Of a DNA stretch of 64,000 nt, positions 25,793 to 37,600 are shown piece by piece (position 1 is the stretch's first letter; every line of letters starts with the position of its first letter). The notes under the pieces are model-generated. The model saw nothing but the letters and a program-made list of their open reading frames with translations. It was not told the origin of the DNA and did no database searches. Both the position numbers and the translations under genes were made by a program. This DNA comes from Hypoxylon rubiginosum (Eukaryota; Ascomycota; Sordariomycetes; Xylariales; Hypoxylaceae): contig CADCXA010000015.1 of the NCBI GenBank assembly GCA_902806565.1, positions 372,001 through 436,000 on the forward strand, written 5' to 3'.

Positions 25793-27293
25793 ATGTAGCT
25801 AATCAATACCGAAACGTTGCAACTTGAGTTCTTTATGAACCCGGAGAAAGGCTCCTACGCCATCTTATCACACACGTGGGGGCCCGACGAAGTGCCTTTC
25901 CAAAAAGATCTCACATCGGCCAAATGGATGCAGGAGTTTGCCAAGATCGAGAAGACTTGCGAATTGGCAAAGGAAGGAAACATACAATACGCCTGGGTGG
26001 ATACTTGCTGCATCGATAAGAGCAGCAGCGCTGAGCTGTCCGAAGCGATCAACTCAATGTTCAGATGGTACCAAGAGGCAGCCGTCTGTTTTACGTTTCT
26101 CATCGATGTGTTGCTCGAACCCGTTGACCACGAAGGATCACCAGATGGTGGAGACAAGGCGATCGCGGTAGAACAGTTGAGAGGATCCAGGTGGATTCAA
26201 AGAGGGTGGGCCCTCTAGGAGCTCCTCGCGCCGAAGAATGTCGAGCTATATGACGGAAATTGGGAATTCATGGGCAGCAAGGATTCACAGCTCCTAGACG
26301 CATTGTCCGAGGCTACTGAGATTGATTCCATATACTTGGGGGGCGACGACTACATCTGGTCCGCGACGGTTGGCACGCGAATGCGATGGGCTTCGAAGCG
26401 AGAGACCAACCGATTGGAGGACACCGCTTATTGTCTCCTTGGTATTTTCGACATTAACATGCCGTTGATATACGGCGAAGAAGACAAGGCGTCTATTCGG
26501 CTACAGGAAGAGGTCTGCAAGCAGACTAACGACCTGTATATGTTTGCGTGGACTGAGCAGCCGGGCAATCCCCTATCTTACTCAAGTCCCAAGAAGCATC
26601 GCGGCATCTTTGCTTGCCATCCGTGCGAGTTCGCGGCTTTTCAGGGACTGCATCGGCGGGATGTTGATTGTAACTTCAAGGGCGAATTCGCTGTCACAAG
26701 CAGAGGTATTCGCTTCGATGAGGTCCACCTGCTCTTGCTGAACGATGAGATAGTCCTGACACTAGATTACAACGTCTTTCACCGCCTAAATGAAGGCATC
26801 TTTCTTCAAGGGACCCCGGACGGATACTTGCGTAGCAATCCAGGCTGGCTCGCAGGGATCCCGAAAAAGACTACTCGATGGAGAAGCAACAGGTATATAT
26901 CCAAAATCAGATACCGCGGCAATGGGAAAAGCCCACCGAATTCCGAGACAAGTACACGGACGCGTTCACCGGCTTATAGGGGACATGAATCTTCAACTCG
27001 TAGCAACAACCCCTCAAAAATTATTCGACTATCGTGAGCGTGTATTTTTGACTCGAGGCGAGTGCTTTTTAGGTATCTTTCATCTGAGTGTTGATAACAT
27101 CTTGCCATGTGTCATCTGTTGTCTTGGAAAGCCGCTCTCGGTGGACTGTGCTTCAGATCGACCACTTGAGGCGAGGTATAAAGTTGTCTCGGCAAATAGC
27201 ATTGGATCCAGGGAACTACTGAAGAAGGCTTCACAAACCGATCCTAAGACAAGGAGGAAGTATATAAGTCCCTCGTATCAAAGAACTGCTTAG
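25793..27293 (+). pseudogene. Decayed heterokaryon-incompatibility (HET) domain gene
   Basis: The frame starting ATG at 25793 encodes a classic HET-E/HET-D-type N-terminus: LINTETLQLEFF, then YAILSHTWG, a YAWVDTCCIDKSSSAELSEAI segment, and RGWAL...ELLAPKNVELYDGNW. Then come RLEDTAYCLLGIFDINMPLIYGE and a variable C-terminal region. It is broken. Codon 2 is TAG (25796-25798), a second TAG sits inside the conserved WTLQELLAP block (26216-26218), and the family-like reading shifts frame near 26845-26860 and probably again near 26979, with the C-terminal part in a third frame to 27293. Both stops can arise by single CpA-to-TpA change (on either strand), as repeat-induced point mutation would give. 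Intact HET proteins trigger cell death on fusion of unlike hyphae. The N-terminal domain is certain; the C-terminal frame assignment is tentative. Confidence 0.88.
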
Positions 27294-28025
27294 GGCCTAC
27301 GGGCAAGCGAGTCTTCTATTTACGGGGCAGTGCCCTCGTTATAGAATCTCGCAGAGATATGCACCATCATGTACGGATCACATATAGGAAAAGCACACGA
27401 AGCCTTTGGTTGAATAAGGTCATGTTACAAGCTAGATTATGAATTATTTGCATGCCTACCGATATTAGTGGTGGACTGGCGGACCCAGGCAGGAGAAAAT
27501 GTGATAGAATGCATGTCGAGTCCCACCGTGAAAATTTCTACGAAGGCCACTGGACTAGCGGTGGCCGCTTACATGCCTACCCTCAGGGGTAGTAAGGTGT
27601 GGTATCACTACCGGATAGGGTGACCTTGAGTGCCACGAGGGAAATATCTATTGAATTTGGGTACCTACGCAGAGTGATAATGTCGGTGACAGCCACAACC
27701 GCAAGCTCGCCGACTTCGTCCCGTCCACCACACCCATGCTGACGCCGCGCATGACAACGTGGCGGAATTTTACGACGTCTATTGGGAAATGCAGGGACCA
27801 CAATGCGGTCCCTTCCTCCTCGTCAGCCGCTTAAGTACTTGTGGAATTGCACGTCGAACGCAGCCAGCGGAGACCTGCGAGAATGTCGTCCTCTCTGCCT
27901 CCACAAGTTCGGATCCATAGTGGAAGCCCCAAGAAAAGTCGGTAACGATGGGTTTCTTCAGCATATTTGACTGCGGTTTCCACCTTTTCGGGTTCAGAAT
28001 AGGTTTCCGCCGTGCAAAATCCACC
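27294..28025. other. Intergenic region between HET pseudogene and SnoaL-like gene
   Basis: 732 bp without a recognisable gene. An open frame runs into the downstream gene from 27948, but it has no conservation I recognise and the downstream ATG has the better context. Confidence 0.5.
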
Positions 28026-28916
28026 ATGGCCTCTGCTTCGGAACTGGTAGAGACCATCAGAGGCTGGGCCGAGTGCGTCAACGAGAAGAGATGGGACGAC
28101 CTCTCCAAGTACATGTGTCCGACGTACAACCAGAACGGCAAAGACTACACCCCCGAGTCATGGGCCACGCACGTCAAGGAGCAAGTGGCCCCCGAGCTGG
28201 GAGGGGATGTTCGGATCAACGAGGATAGCATCATGGTCGACGAGGAAGCGCAATGCGTCGCCCTCTCCATGTGGTTCAAGTTCCAGCCGAAGAAGCCCTT
28301 CTTAGGCTTCGAACCTACGGGCCGAGACGTCTGGCTGATCGAGCACGGCTTCATCTGGTTCGCCGAGGGCAAGCTGTCGAGGGCCCTGTTCGTGATCAAC
28401 AGCGACCACATGCGCAGCCAGCTGTCGAGCCCGAACGGGGAGCTCGCGCCCGACCTGATCAGCGAGTACCCCGTCCCCAAGGCCGAGGCGCCGCTCTCCC
28501 GCGCGCGGCTCGAGGAGGTCTACCGGGCCTACGTCGACACGGTCAACGGCCGGCGGACCAAGACCGACTACGCCAAGTACGTCAACCAGCCGGAGGCGGC
28601 GCTCAACAACAGGGCGCTGGCGCGCCGCATCGTGGAGGACACGCTCGCGGCCATCCCGGACCTGCACGTCACGATCCACCACCTGATCGCGGACGAGCGG
28701 TCGCAGCGCCTCGCGGTGTGGCTCGAGTTCAGGGGGACCCCCATCCAGGACTACGCGGGGCTGGTGGCCGACGGCCGCACCGTCAGCTTCAACGAGCACG
28801 CCACGTACCAGTTCGTCGACGGCAAGATCCAGCGGATATGGGGCGTCATGGACCTGGACGCGGCGAGGCGGCAGCAGAAGCCTTCCAAGTGCCCGGCGGT
28901 CGTGTTGGGGCTTTAG
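28026..28916 (+). CDS. Tandem SnoaL/NTF2-like fold protein
   Basis: Intron-less 296-residue protein. Two SnoaL-like (NTF2 superfamily) modules can be seen. The first (about residues 5-130) opens with ELVETIRGWAECVNEKRWDDLSKYM and ends in VWLIEHGFIWFAEGKLSRALFVIN. The second (about 158-285) opens with ARLEEVYRAYVDTVNGRRTKTDYAKYV and ends in SFNEHATYQFVDGKIQRIWGVMD. Both share the helix-rich start, the LAVWLEF-type strand and the final DGKI-x-R strand. Members are cyclases, isomerases or ligand-binding proteins; I cannot assign a substrate. There is no signal peptide, so it is probably cytosolic. An in-frame ATG 26 codons upstream exists, but ACCATGG at 28026 is a strong context. Composition turns very GC-rich from about 28350 to the end. 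It is not in a biosynthetic cluster here. Confidence 0.85.
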   Translation: MASASELVETIRGWAECVNEKRWDDLSKYMCPTYNQNGKDYTPESWATHVKEQVAPELGGDVRINEDSIMVDEEAQCVALSMWFKFQPKKPFLGFEPTGRDVWLIEHGFIWFAEGKLSRALFVINSDHMRSQLSSPNGELAPDLISEYPVPKAEAPLSRARLEEVYRAYVDTVNGRRTKTDYAKYVNQPEAALNNRALARRIVEDTLAAIPDLHVTIHHLIADERSQRLAVWLEFRGTPIQDYAGLVADGRTVSFNEHATYQFVDGKIQRIWGVMDLDAARRQQKPSKCPAVVLGL

Positions 28917-30626
28917 GGGAAAACTTTCCGGAAATTTCTTTTCGATGTCTCGATTATCGGGTTGTCTTGATATACGTTAATGCGATAAAGAAGAACGAGG
29001 CCTCAGAGGCAGATCACGGTATCGGAAGGGCGTCAAAAAAAGAATACACGACTCGGCCCCGGCAGGCATCATGACTTTTCACAAAGCATTTCATTATAAT
29101 CTTGGCTAATACAGAACTCCAAAAAGAAATAATTTTCTAGGCTATTTATTGACGTCCATCTAGGTACCTATATAGAAGCCTTTGTACTTTATTAAGCGCA
29201 TCATCAACGTACAATAATCTTGTCCTATCTTAAGGATGGGAATAATTGTACTTCATGTACCACCTTTCATACCAATCTTCTCTCCATACTTACATAATGA
29301 CATATTTCCAATTCTCCCTTCTATATATATGTATCTCTACCATTGACGGGAAGTTGATGATGAGGCTACTCGAATAATATGGTACTATAGGTAGCAATAA
29401 TGGTAATATGTGTGCGTAGTCATCATGCATTTTCACATGTAAAAATTTCCCCGTGTCACAAAATTTATTCGCGACTAGAGGGATTGGATGCAGCGGCTTA
29501 AGGAACTGGATCAGCTGCCCATGAGACCGGATTTCCAATGGCGTATAAGAAAGGCCCATCATCTGACACGCGAGAACTTGTGGGGAGAAGCACCCGGTTT
29601 CTTGTTGCCGTCTGGGGGAGTCCAAGGGGGGCGCAGGTAGGGCCCTTTATTTTTTTACTATGTATGGTGTTGAATCACATGCATTCGTCTTGTGTTAGGC
29701 AAGCCAGCAAGCGTGTATCCATGTCAGATTTCTCTTACTCCGTCATGGAGCGACCACGCCAATAAAAGGGGTTCCTGACAATCCATTGACGACCCCGTGG
29801 GATCCCTGCCGGGGAGGCTATTAAACCGTCTAGCTCGTGATCGTGGGGAAGAAGGTTCAAGACCGTCGACTTTGCCTCTTTCGGGGTTCGTCTTCTTTCG
29901 TCCTAATTTCGATGCGGAGGAGAGCGAAGAAGAGCGGAGGGAAAAAAAGAGACAGTGCCTCGGCATTTCCCACCAAAAAACGTACCGGGTAATTCGGTGT
30001 ACATGGGACTAAGCCGTGGCTGGGGAGTGACATCACCTCCTCGGCCGAAGATAGTGCGAGCGCCATTGTATTGTCTTGTCTTCGTCTTCGTCTTCTGTTA
30101 GACGGTAGACTTATGAGTTGAGTGCTTGGATGAGAGTACCCGGAATGTTGGAATTGACATACTGCCAATATGAATTCTAAATGATTCATTAAATTCTCTA
30201 AAGTCTACTTAGCCCTCAAGTGAGGCGAATAGCTATGTAAATAGACTGAAGGTAAGGTATTAGATACATGAATCATCTGATAGAATACAGTATATATACT
30301 GTACCAGTATAACACAATACACGGACTAAGACAAACCCGCCCCCCCTGGCGCTGCTCTGGTCCGCTAAGAAATCGACCTCGGCTCACCTGCGCACGAATC
30401 AGCGTGTCAGCAATTCAAAGGACAAGCAGCTCGGCCTAGAAGGGCCAGCTAGGAACTTGCTGCGACGAAATATCAAGCCCCAACATTCCTCTCGCATTTC
30501 TATCCCTTTCGAGACTTTCAAAGCTTCTTCTCATCTTCATCTCTTTCTACTGCCTCCTTGTACAATCTACACTCTTTCCATCAGCGGTTCCAGGCAGTAC
30601 TGTATAAATATATCACATCAATCAAA
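28917..30626. other. Intergenic region, 1.7 kb
   Basis: There are no recognisable genes; short frames on both strands lack family features. The last 100 bases before the fumarate reductase start are rich in C and T (about 30515-30560), followed by a TATAAATATA stretch at 30602-30611 that sits too close to the ATG to be a usual TATA box. Confidence 0.55.
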
Positions 30627-32723
30627 ATGGCTCCTAGAGTAATTGTCGTTGGTGGTGGCTGTAAGCAAGCTCCCTCATCCCCCGCCCATTGTTCGACGTC
30701 ATTGTCGTCTGCGACAGTGAACTGACAATCACATACAGTATCCGGCCTAAGTGCTGCGCACACGATTTACCTCGCTGGCGGTAATGTAGTGGTTCTCGAC
30801 AAGCAAGGTAAGAATTGCGCTCATTCAATTCGGTATGAGATATAGCGACATTTCGATACTAATCAGATCCCCAATTCACAGGCTTCTTCGGCGGAAACTC
30901 GACCAAGGCCACCTCCGGCATCAACGGCGCCTTGACCCGGACGCAGGTTGATCACAACATCAAGGACAGCGTAAAGCAGTTCTACGATGACACCCTCAAA
31001 TCCGCACGAGACAAGGCGAGACCCGACCTGATCAAGGTCCTAACCTACAAATCTGCGGCTGCGGTTGAATGGCTACAAGATGTCTTTAACTTGGACTTGA
31101 CCTTGGTTTCGCGACTTGGGTGGGTGCACAGAATTCTAGTAACCCGCATTTCATTTATATACTGACTACCGAAATAGAGGACATTCCCAACCCCGAACAC
31201 ACCGAGGCCACGATGCCAAGTTCCCCGGCATGGCCATCACATACGCCTTGATGCAAAGATTAGAGGAGCTTGCTGAGAACGAACCCGAACGAGTCCAGAT
31301 TATTAAGAAGGCCCGTGTGACGAGCTTAAGTAAAGAGGGAAACAAGGTTACTGGTGTTGTATACGAGTCTAGCGGCGAGAGCAGTTCTCTCGAAGGTCCC
31401 GTCATCTTAGCGACGGGTGGTTACGCTGCGGATTTCGGCGACAACTCTCTGTTGAAGCAACACAGGCCCGATACTTTCGGTCTCGCCACCACCAACGGCA
31501 CGCACGCTACCGGTGACGGCCAGAAGATGGTCATGGCCATCGGAGGAAACGGAATCGATATGGACAAGGTCCAAGTTCACCCTACGGGTCTCGTCGACCC
31601 CAAGGACCCTGGGTCGAAGTGGAAGTTCTTGGCCGCCGAAGCCCTGCGTGGTGAGGGTGGTCTCCTGCTCAACGCCGACGGTGACAGATTCTGCGACGAG
31701 CTGGGCCACAGAGATTACGTCTCGGGCATGATGTGGAAGGAGAAGGAGCAGGGCAAATTCCCTATCCGGCTCGTGCTCAACTCTAAGGCGTCCAACACTT
31801 TGGACTTCCACACTCGCCACTACTCCGGCCGCGGGCTGATGAAGAAGATGAGTGGCAAGGATCTCGCCAAGGAGATCGGCTGTTCTCCCGAGCATCTCCA
31901 GAAGACGTTCACCACGTACAACGCCATCGCCGACGGCAAGCAGAAGGACCCATGGGGCAAGAAGTTCTTCCACAACCTGCCCCTCGACATCGACGACACC
32001 TTCCACGTCTCGCTGATGGAGCCGGTCCTCCACTTCACCATGGGCGGCATCGAGATCAACGACCGGGCCCAGGTCCTGAACAAGGAGGAGAAGCCCTTCG
32101 AGGGCCTCTTCGCCTGCGGCGAACTGGCCGGTGGCGTGCACGGCGCCAACCGCCTCGGCGGCTCTTCGCTTCTCGGCTGCGTCGTCTACGGCCGCGTCGC
32201 GGGTGACACGGCGAGCAACTACCTCTTCCAGCAAGCCCTGAACGGCACCGCGGGAGCCGCCTCGCGCCTCGGCCAGATCTCGCTGCACATCGACCCGTCC
32301 CAGCCGGGCAAGGTGTCGGTCGAGTGGGGAAATGGCGCATCTAACTCATCGGCGGCCACCGTCGGCCAGCAGACGAGCGCCGCGGGCCCGACCCCGAACG
32401 CGGACGGCGGCAAGTCGTCGCAATCGGCGGCGAAGCCGCAGAGCGCCAAGAAGTTCGAGGTTCCCGACAAGGAGTTCTCGATGGAGGAGGTGGCCAAGCA
32501 CAACAAGAAAGAAGACCTGTGGGTGGTGGTCAAGGGCGTCGTCATGGACGTGACCAACTGGCTCGACGAGCACCCGGGCGGCCCGCAGGCCATCATGAAC
32601 TTCATGGGCCGCGACGCGACCGAGGAGTTCGAGATGCTGCACGACGACGAGGTCATCCCCAAGTACGCGCCGCAGCAGGTGATAGGGCGCGTCAAGGGGC
32701 AGGAGGTGACGCTTGAGATCTAG
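30627..32723 (+). CDS. OSM1: FAD-dependent fumarate reductase with C-terminal cytochrome b5 domain
   Basis: Predicted 628-residue flavoprotein from four exons: 30627-30660, 30739-30807, 30882-31119 and 31178-32723. It resembles Osm1/Frd1, which reduce fumarate to succinate using reduced flavin and help reoxidise cofactors without oxygen. The FAD Rossmann motif VVGGGLSGLSAA is at residues 7-18, GGNSTKATSGINGA follows, and the substrate region has HPTG, GEGGLLLN and FTMGGIEI; the flavin-site ending is GGVHGANRLGGSSLLGC. A Ser/Ala/Gln-rich linker (about 490-540) leads to a cytochrome b5 domain (about 541-620) with heme ligands in DEHPGG (about His579) and EMLHDD (about His602). No signal peptide or mitochondrial presequence precedes the FAD motif, so I infer a cytosolic protein. 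The 3' half is distinctly GC-rich. The symbol is by family resemblance. Confidence 0.93.
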
Positions 32724-34581
32724 AAGATGACAGAAGAAGATAAAGAAAGGAAGGAAGGAAGAAGGGAAAAAAGAGCATCATTTTATCGGCGCTTTCGGGG
32801 TTTTCGAAATGGGAATTGCTATTATTAGCGAGTATATCCTCTATCTCTATCTCTATCTCTCTACACCTGTCTCCTCCCTCTTCTCCGCGTTCATACGACG
32901 CGTACGAGGACCCTAGGCGAGACGAGGCGCTTCTCGTCGCATTACGTCGTTTGGGGAGCTGTATTGATATGTACCTAGGTAGCTACAGAGGTCGGTTTGG
33001 ACGCGTTTGTGGCTTTTTTAGAAATATATCATGTTGGATAGTCTACCTTCTACTGTTCTAACTTACCTGTGTTGCTTCTATTTTCTGACTGGTTCACTTG
33101 TGCCCCCTTTTTCAACATGCACGTATCCGTGACATGACTTCGGACCTTGGGCCACTTCATAATCCCCCTTATGCAGGAACCCGTCTGGACACCGGACTTA
33201 TTTCTTTTATGATTTTGGTAGAGCGGTTAAGACATCCCGTGGCGAAGCCGTATTGGTGCGGGCTGGCTATCGGCCTCGCCGGGCAAAATTTCGAACGGTC
33301 TCTCGAATATCATGTGCCTACCCGTCGAGCCGAGGCGGGAGAAGAGTGCTCGATCGGAGAGACAAGTTCCCACTCGCGGGACGGCGGGATGGCCAGACAC
33401 ACACGGCTTGCTGCCGCGCTCCGCCGCATCCGCGCGGGAGCTTTTTTTACTTGCTACATGTGGATCGCTTACGCGCATAGGTATGTATTTATATATATCA
33501 AACGGTTGGCGACCTTGGATATGACATCTCACGGACTCGTCTAAGTCCGGGATGCTGTCGTGTGTGGTGGTAGGTTGGGTAGAAGAGTGCCACGGTAGGG
33601 CTTGTGTTCGTGCGTCTTGTCCCACGATAGGAGTTAACCCCTAACTGTTTAGTACTGTTATAAGGTACCTATGCTACCTAATTTATTTTTAGGTGGTATG
33701 CTAGATGAAGGAATCCTTTCCTGCATAGTATATACTAGACATCTGAACATTGTTCTATACGCTGGATACCCCTAAGGGGTTCTACACGAGCTTGTCCCCT
33801 CTGACTTCGGTGGCGAATATAATAATCAACTGACGTCGGTCTGTAGCTGTAGAGCTGGAAACGAAACAACCTTCTCTGTACCAATGGCTTCTTATCTGCG
33901 TCTGTAATGTCTTTCTGATACAAGTATTTCTACCTCACTGCAGAAAGCACAAGGAATTTGAACACAGAATCTCACCCGCAGTCTCTCCCTGGGCTCTCCC
34001 TGAGCCAGTTATCGCCTGACGTGGCATACAGGTATCTCTCCATGAAAACAATCATGCCCAATAATGTACATGTGCAGTGTGACCCCCCGTGTGAGAGACG
34101 CAGCATAAGCATCGCTCAAAATCAGGTTAGAAGAAAGGAATTCGGCAACACCCTCCAGTTGCAGAGAAGTGGCTTGCTTTCTGACCCCAACAGCAATCTT
34201 GACCCGCTCGATGCCCTCCGTACATTACATAGAGACATGGAACGTTCCCTTGGTCCGACATTGCCGGCCGCTATAAATGCGACGGAGGGCTCACCACCAG
34301 CTAGACGAGAGACTACCTCGCCTAGCCGATTGTAAGCCACCCCAACCGGCCATCCTGAACGGAGGTTGGCTGGCTAGTAGCCTATGCGCCGCCGTCGTGC
34401 TGACCCTGAGGACGAGGCGGCGGCGGTTTTCTAGACCGCGGACATGCGTCCGGCTGTTGATTAAGCGCCGTTAGCTGGGGGTGGCCCCGACAGGTATGTA
34501 GGTAATTCCCCATCTTCGATAGAGAATAAGTGACCAACTGTCACGTACCGCGGAAGTCGGCTTCGCCTGTCCATTGCTTAT

Positions 34582-34608
34582 CTGCTGCTGCTGCTGCTGC
34601 TGCTGCTG
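34582..34608 (+). repeat. (CTG)9 trinucleotide microsatellite
   Basis: Nine uninterrupted CTG units. On the minus strand they read as nine CAG codons in a 111-codon frame (34806-34471). Short GCA/GCG-rich stretches lie about 100 bp downstream. Confidence 0.9.
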
Positions 34609-37600
34609 CTTCGAGCTGGCAGGCGAGCGGTGGATCCAGGTATTATTATTTGGAAACCCAACCAACCGCCGCCCACTCGCGTCCCCCTCCTGCCTCTTCG
34701 CAGCAGCGGCAGTAGCAGTAGCAGCGGCCGCGTGCTGGAAGGAGAAGAAGCCCCAACTGAAGCCGAGGAAGTCGGGTTGGAAGTCGTCGTCCGGAATCTC
34801 GCTCATGGTCGCGGACGGGGGTTTCGTCGTGGCCCCAGAAACAGACTTACAGCAGCGAGCTCCTAGAATGACATGTGCGTCGGGCCGGCTTAGGTTGGCT
34901 GGCTCCCTCTTGCTCTCGCTCTCTGTTGCTGAAAATTTCGTTACGATGACGACGGCGATGAAGGCCCGTACTTAACTTACCCATTCCCGCTCGTTCTTGC
35001 TAGGACAGAGCCCTTGCTTACTGGTACTCGATCTACATCTCTCAAGCAGCATATAGTCAGCGTAGGTCCTGTACTCCCCTACTTGGCGATCGCGAGGCGT
35101 ATACATTCTTCTTCAGTCCGTATAACACACGACGAAGGCATCACAGAATTCCTTGGCCTGAAATTGTATCGACGACTCACCATGAAGATACCACGCGGTC
35201 TCCTGGTATGGGCTACGCTTTGGCCAATGGACCCGGGAGGGTGGCACGAATTTGGTCCGTGTAGCCAGGGGCGCAGGTGTAGTAAGCTGCCCCCAGCTTC
35301 CTCATCCATTGCTGGCCATCCCCCCCGGCTCACTTGGCCTCTGCGGCTTTTTACTAAGACGTTACAAAGAACGGAAAGATCCTTTCGTCTCTTCCCCCCG
35401 TCCCCCAGATCCCCTAATATTGTGAAACCACAGAATAGTTCTGGGTCTGGAACACTGGGCGTAGGAAGAAAGGTTCAGCTGAAAAGGAATTTACCTACCT
35501 ACCCCATTTTCCAAAGTGGCGATGCATCGTCCCGGACTACTGCGGGTGCCCTAAATTAGCAACAAGGTGTGTGAAGTCGATTTAGACTCCGTATAAACTC
35601 CGCCATCTATAGCCTCACTTGACGACGTAGATAGTAGTGCTGCAACCTTGGTCCTCGGTTGTGTTAGAGGACGTAGCAATTGTACTCGCCCCAGGGATGT
35701 GCCAGATGAGATACCATCGCCAACAAAGCAGTCCCGATTTGCGATGTAACATGATCACACGAATTGTTATTCCGTCCCCCTTACATCGACTATTTTGACT
35801 TGGTACCCTATAGCTAGGAGCTACGTAGCCGCAAGCCGGTCACTTGACGGTAAAGCGATATCTCGTTATAGAATCTATAACGGCTACATCCGGGTCGTCG
35901 AGAGCTTTACGGCCGTGCTTTACGGCCGTGAAGGCAACTCGTATGGGGTATGAACAAGCGGTTGTTTGCGAGTAGCCAGTCAACGACCCTATCGGTGCCT
36001 CGTCATCATTCCGCGATATAGCCTTACTCCTGAAGCTGCCTACCCCTGGGAGCTGGGGCAATCTCCTTTACGGGGATTCCATGTTCACCGCGGGCGTTTG
36101 CCCCAGTCAGTCGCGCAAACAAATAGTTCATCGCCAACAGAGCCTTGGTACCAAGCCTGAAGGGGTCCGAGAAAGCGATGTCCAGTTCCAACTAAATGCT
36201 GTACCTCCTGTTGCAAGGTCCTAGGCATGACCTTGCGGTAGAGGCAGAAATATTGGCCTTATGTTGGTCTTGAACGCAGGATAGAGTATTAATTGGCACC
36301 TGTGCCTAGGCGGCGAGGAGAGCGGATTGCAGTGCCGCCATTGGTCGCGTAGCGACGGGCGTCCAAAGTGAGGGACGATTGGCCGCCGGGTCACCTAAGG
36401 GGTTGGGATGTATATTGGCTCCGTATTCCCGGTTCAAGCAGCAGCTTTGGTGTTTCCCAAACTCACAGATCAGCTCCATGACGCGAGGAGGCCGGTATAC
36501 GTACGTAACTCGGGCCCTTCTCGATCATGCAGATAGGATCCTAATCGTGTAACCGCCGTGCGCTGCTCTGAGAAAATCGGATGTTCGAATGGAATTAGTC
36601 GGTACCTGGGCGGTCGCTTGGCCCGAAGCTGCCAACGCTTACTAGCAACCTTTTCTCCTTGGTGTTTTATAGGTATCGGTTTATTTATCGTCACAGCGTT
36701 ATGACCAGCCTTGGTCTCGCCGGCTTCGTCCAAGGCTAGAATACCTAGGTAACATTGAGGCGTCCAATAGTTCATGAGCGACAGGGAAAGAAAATTATAA
36801 TTTGAGAATGTATTACTCCGTATTTCGGATTATTCTTTTTAGCATTAAGAGAAACAAAATGTCATTTCCCCTTGATAAAAAAGACCCAACCCGACTATCT
36901 TGGTAACTGACAGAACCGACTGACGGTGGATGAAGATTTGACTTAAACGGGGGTATCCTAGGATATTCCAAATTTTGGAGCTAGGAGGTACATGTAGTTA
37001 CACGTAATTCGGTACCGTCCGAGTTGCATCTTTCTTTCCCACGAATTCTTCTATCACGTGTACTTATTAGTCGATTATCGAAATAGGAGGGGTTTTATTA
37101 AAAGTCTTTGAACTTACAGCCAACCAAGTTTTAACACATGCTAGTAGCAAAAAAAAAAAGAAAAAAAAAAGAGACGAAATCAAGAGCATTGAAAGACTTT
37201 GACTGCTGCCCAGACGGAAAATTTATCAGTCACATCTAAAAATGACAAGGCGAGTCCCAAGCTGGAAGAGGCTTGGCACCCGACTCGCGTGGAGACTCCA
37301 CCGCCTGTCCACGCTATTGTTCCTTCGAATCATGGGGCATCGTCCCATCGTGGAGGCTTGAGAGACCCCGAGCAATCATGTAAGGGCTTTCCCCGCAAAA
37401 GGTCTCTTGTGATCCAGGGCTACTACTAGCTGGTTTATTCCGTTAAAAGAACCCAGCTTAGCTTATTTGCCTGTGAATAGTAGTACCTAAGCTGCTAAGG
37501 TATCAGGGTATCTGGCAGAGCTCACCGCGCGAGGTACCCCTGGATAACCGGTAACTATTCTATCCCCATCACATCGACGGGTACTCTTCGATCTAGTCCG

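Noticed and set aside
30602..30611. TATAAATATA as the TATA box of the fumarate reductase gene
   Set aside because: It is only about 15-25 bases before the start codon, too close for a core promoter element; it is more likely part of the leader.
31407..32288. 293-codon minus-strand frame opposite the fumarate reductase
   Set aside because: It is antisense to a strongly conserved enzyme in GC-rich codons and has no recognisable domains.
33211..33245. tRNA-like D-arm sequence (GGTAGAGCGGTTAAGAC)
   Set aside because: No matching acceptor stem, anticodon arm or GTTCGANNC T-arm at the right distance. I scanned GTTCGA and TCGAAC words across the window and found no complete tRNA.
35014..35559. 181-codon open frame in the 6.8-kb intergenic region
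   Set aside because: No domain, no signal peptide, unremarkable start context and composition like its non-coding surroundings.
37149..37171. A-rich run as a retrotransposon poly(A) tail
   Set aside because: There is no reverse-transcriptase-like coding sequence or target duplication near it. It is treated as simple sequence.
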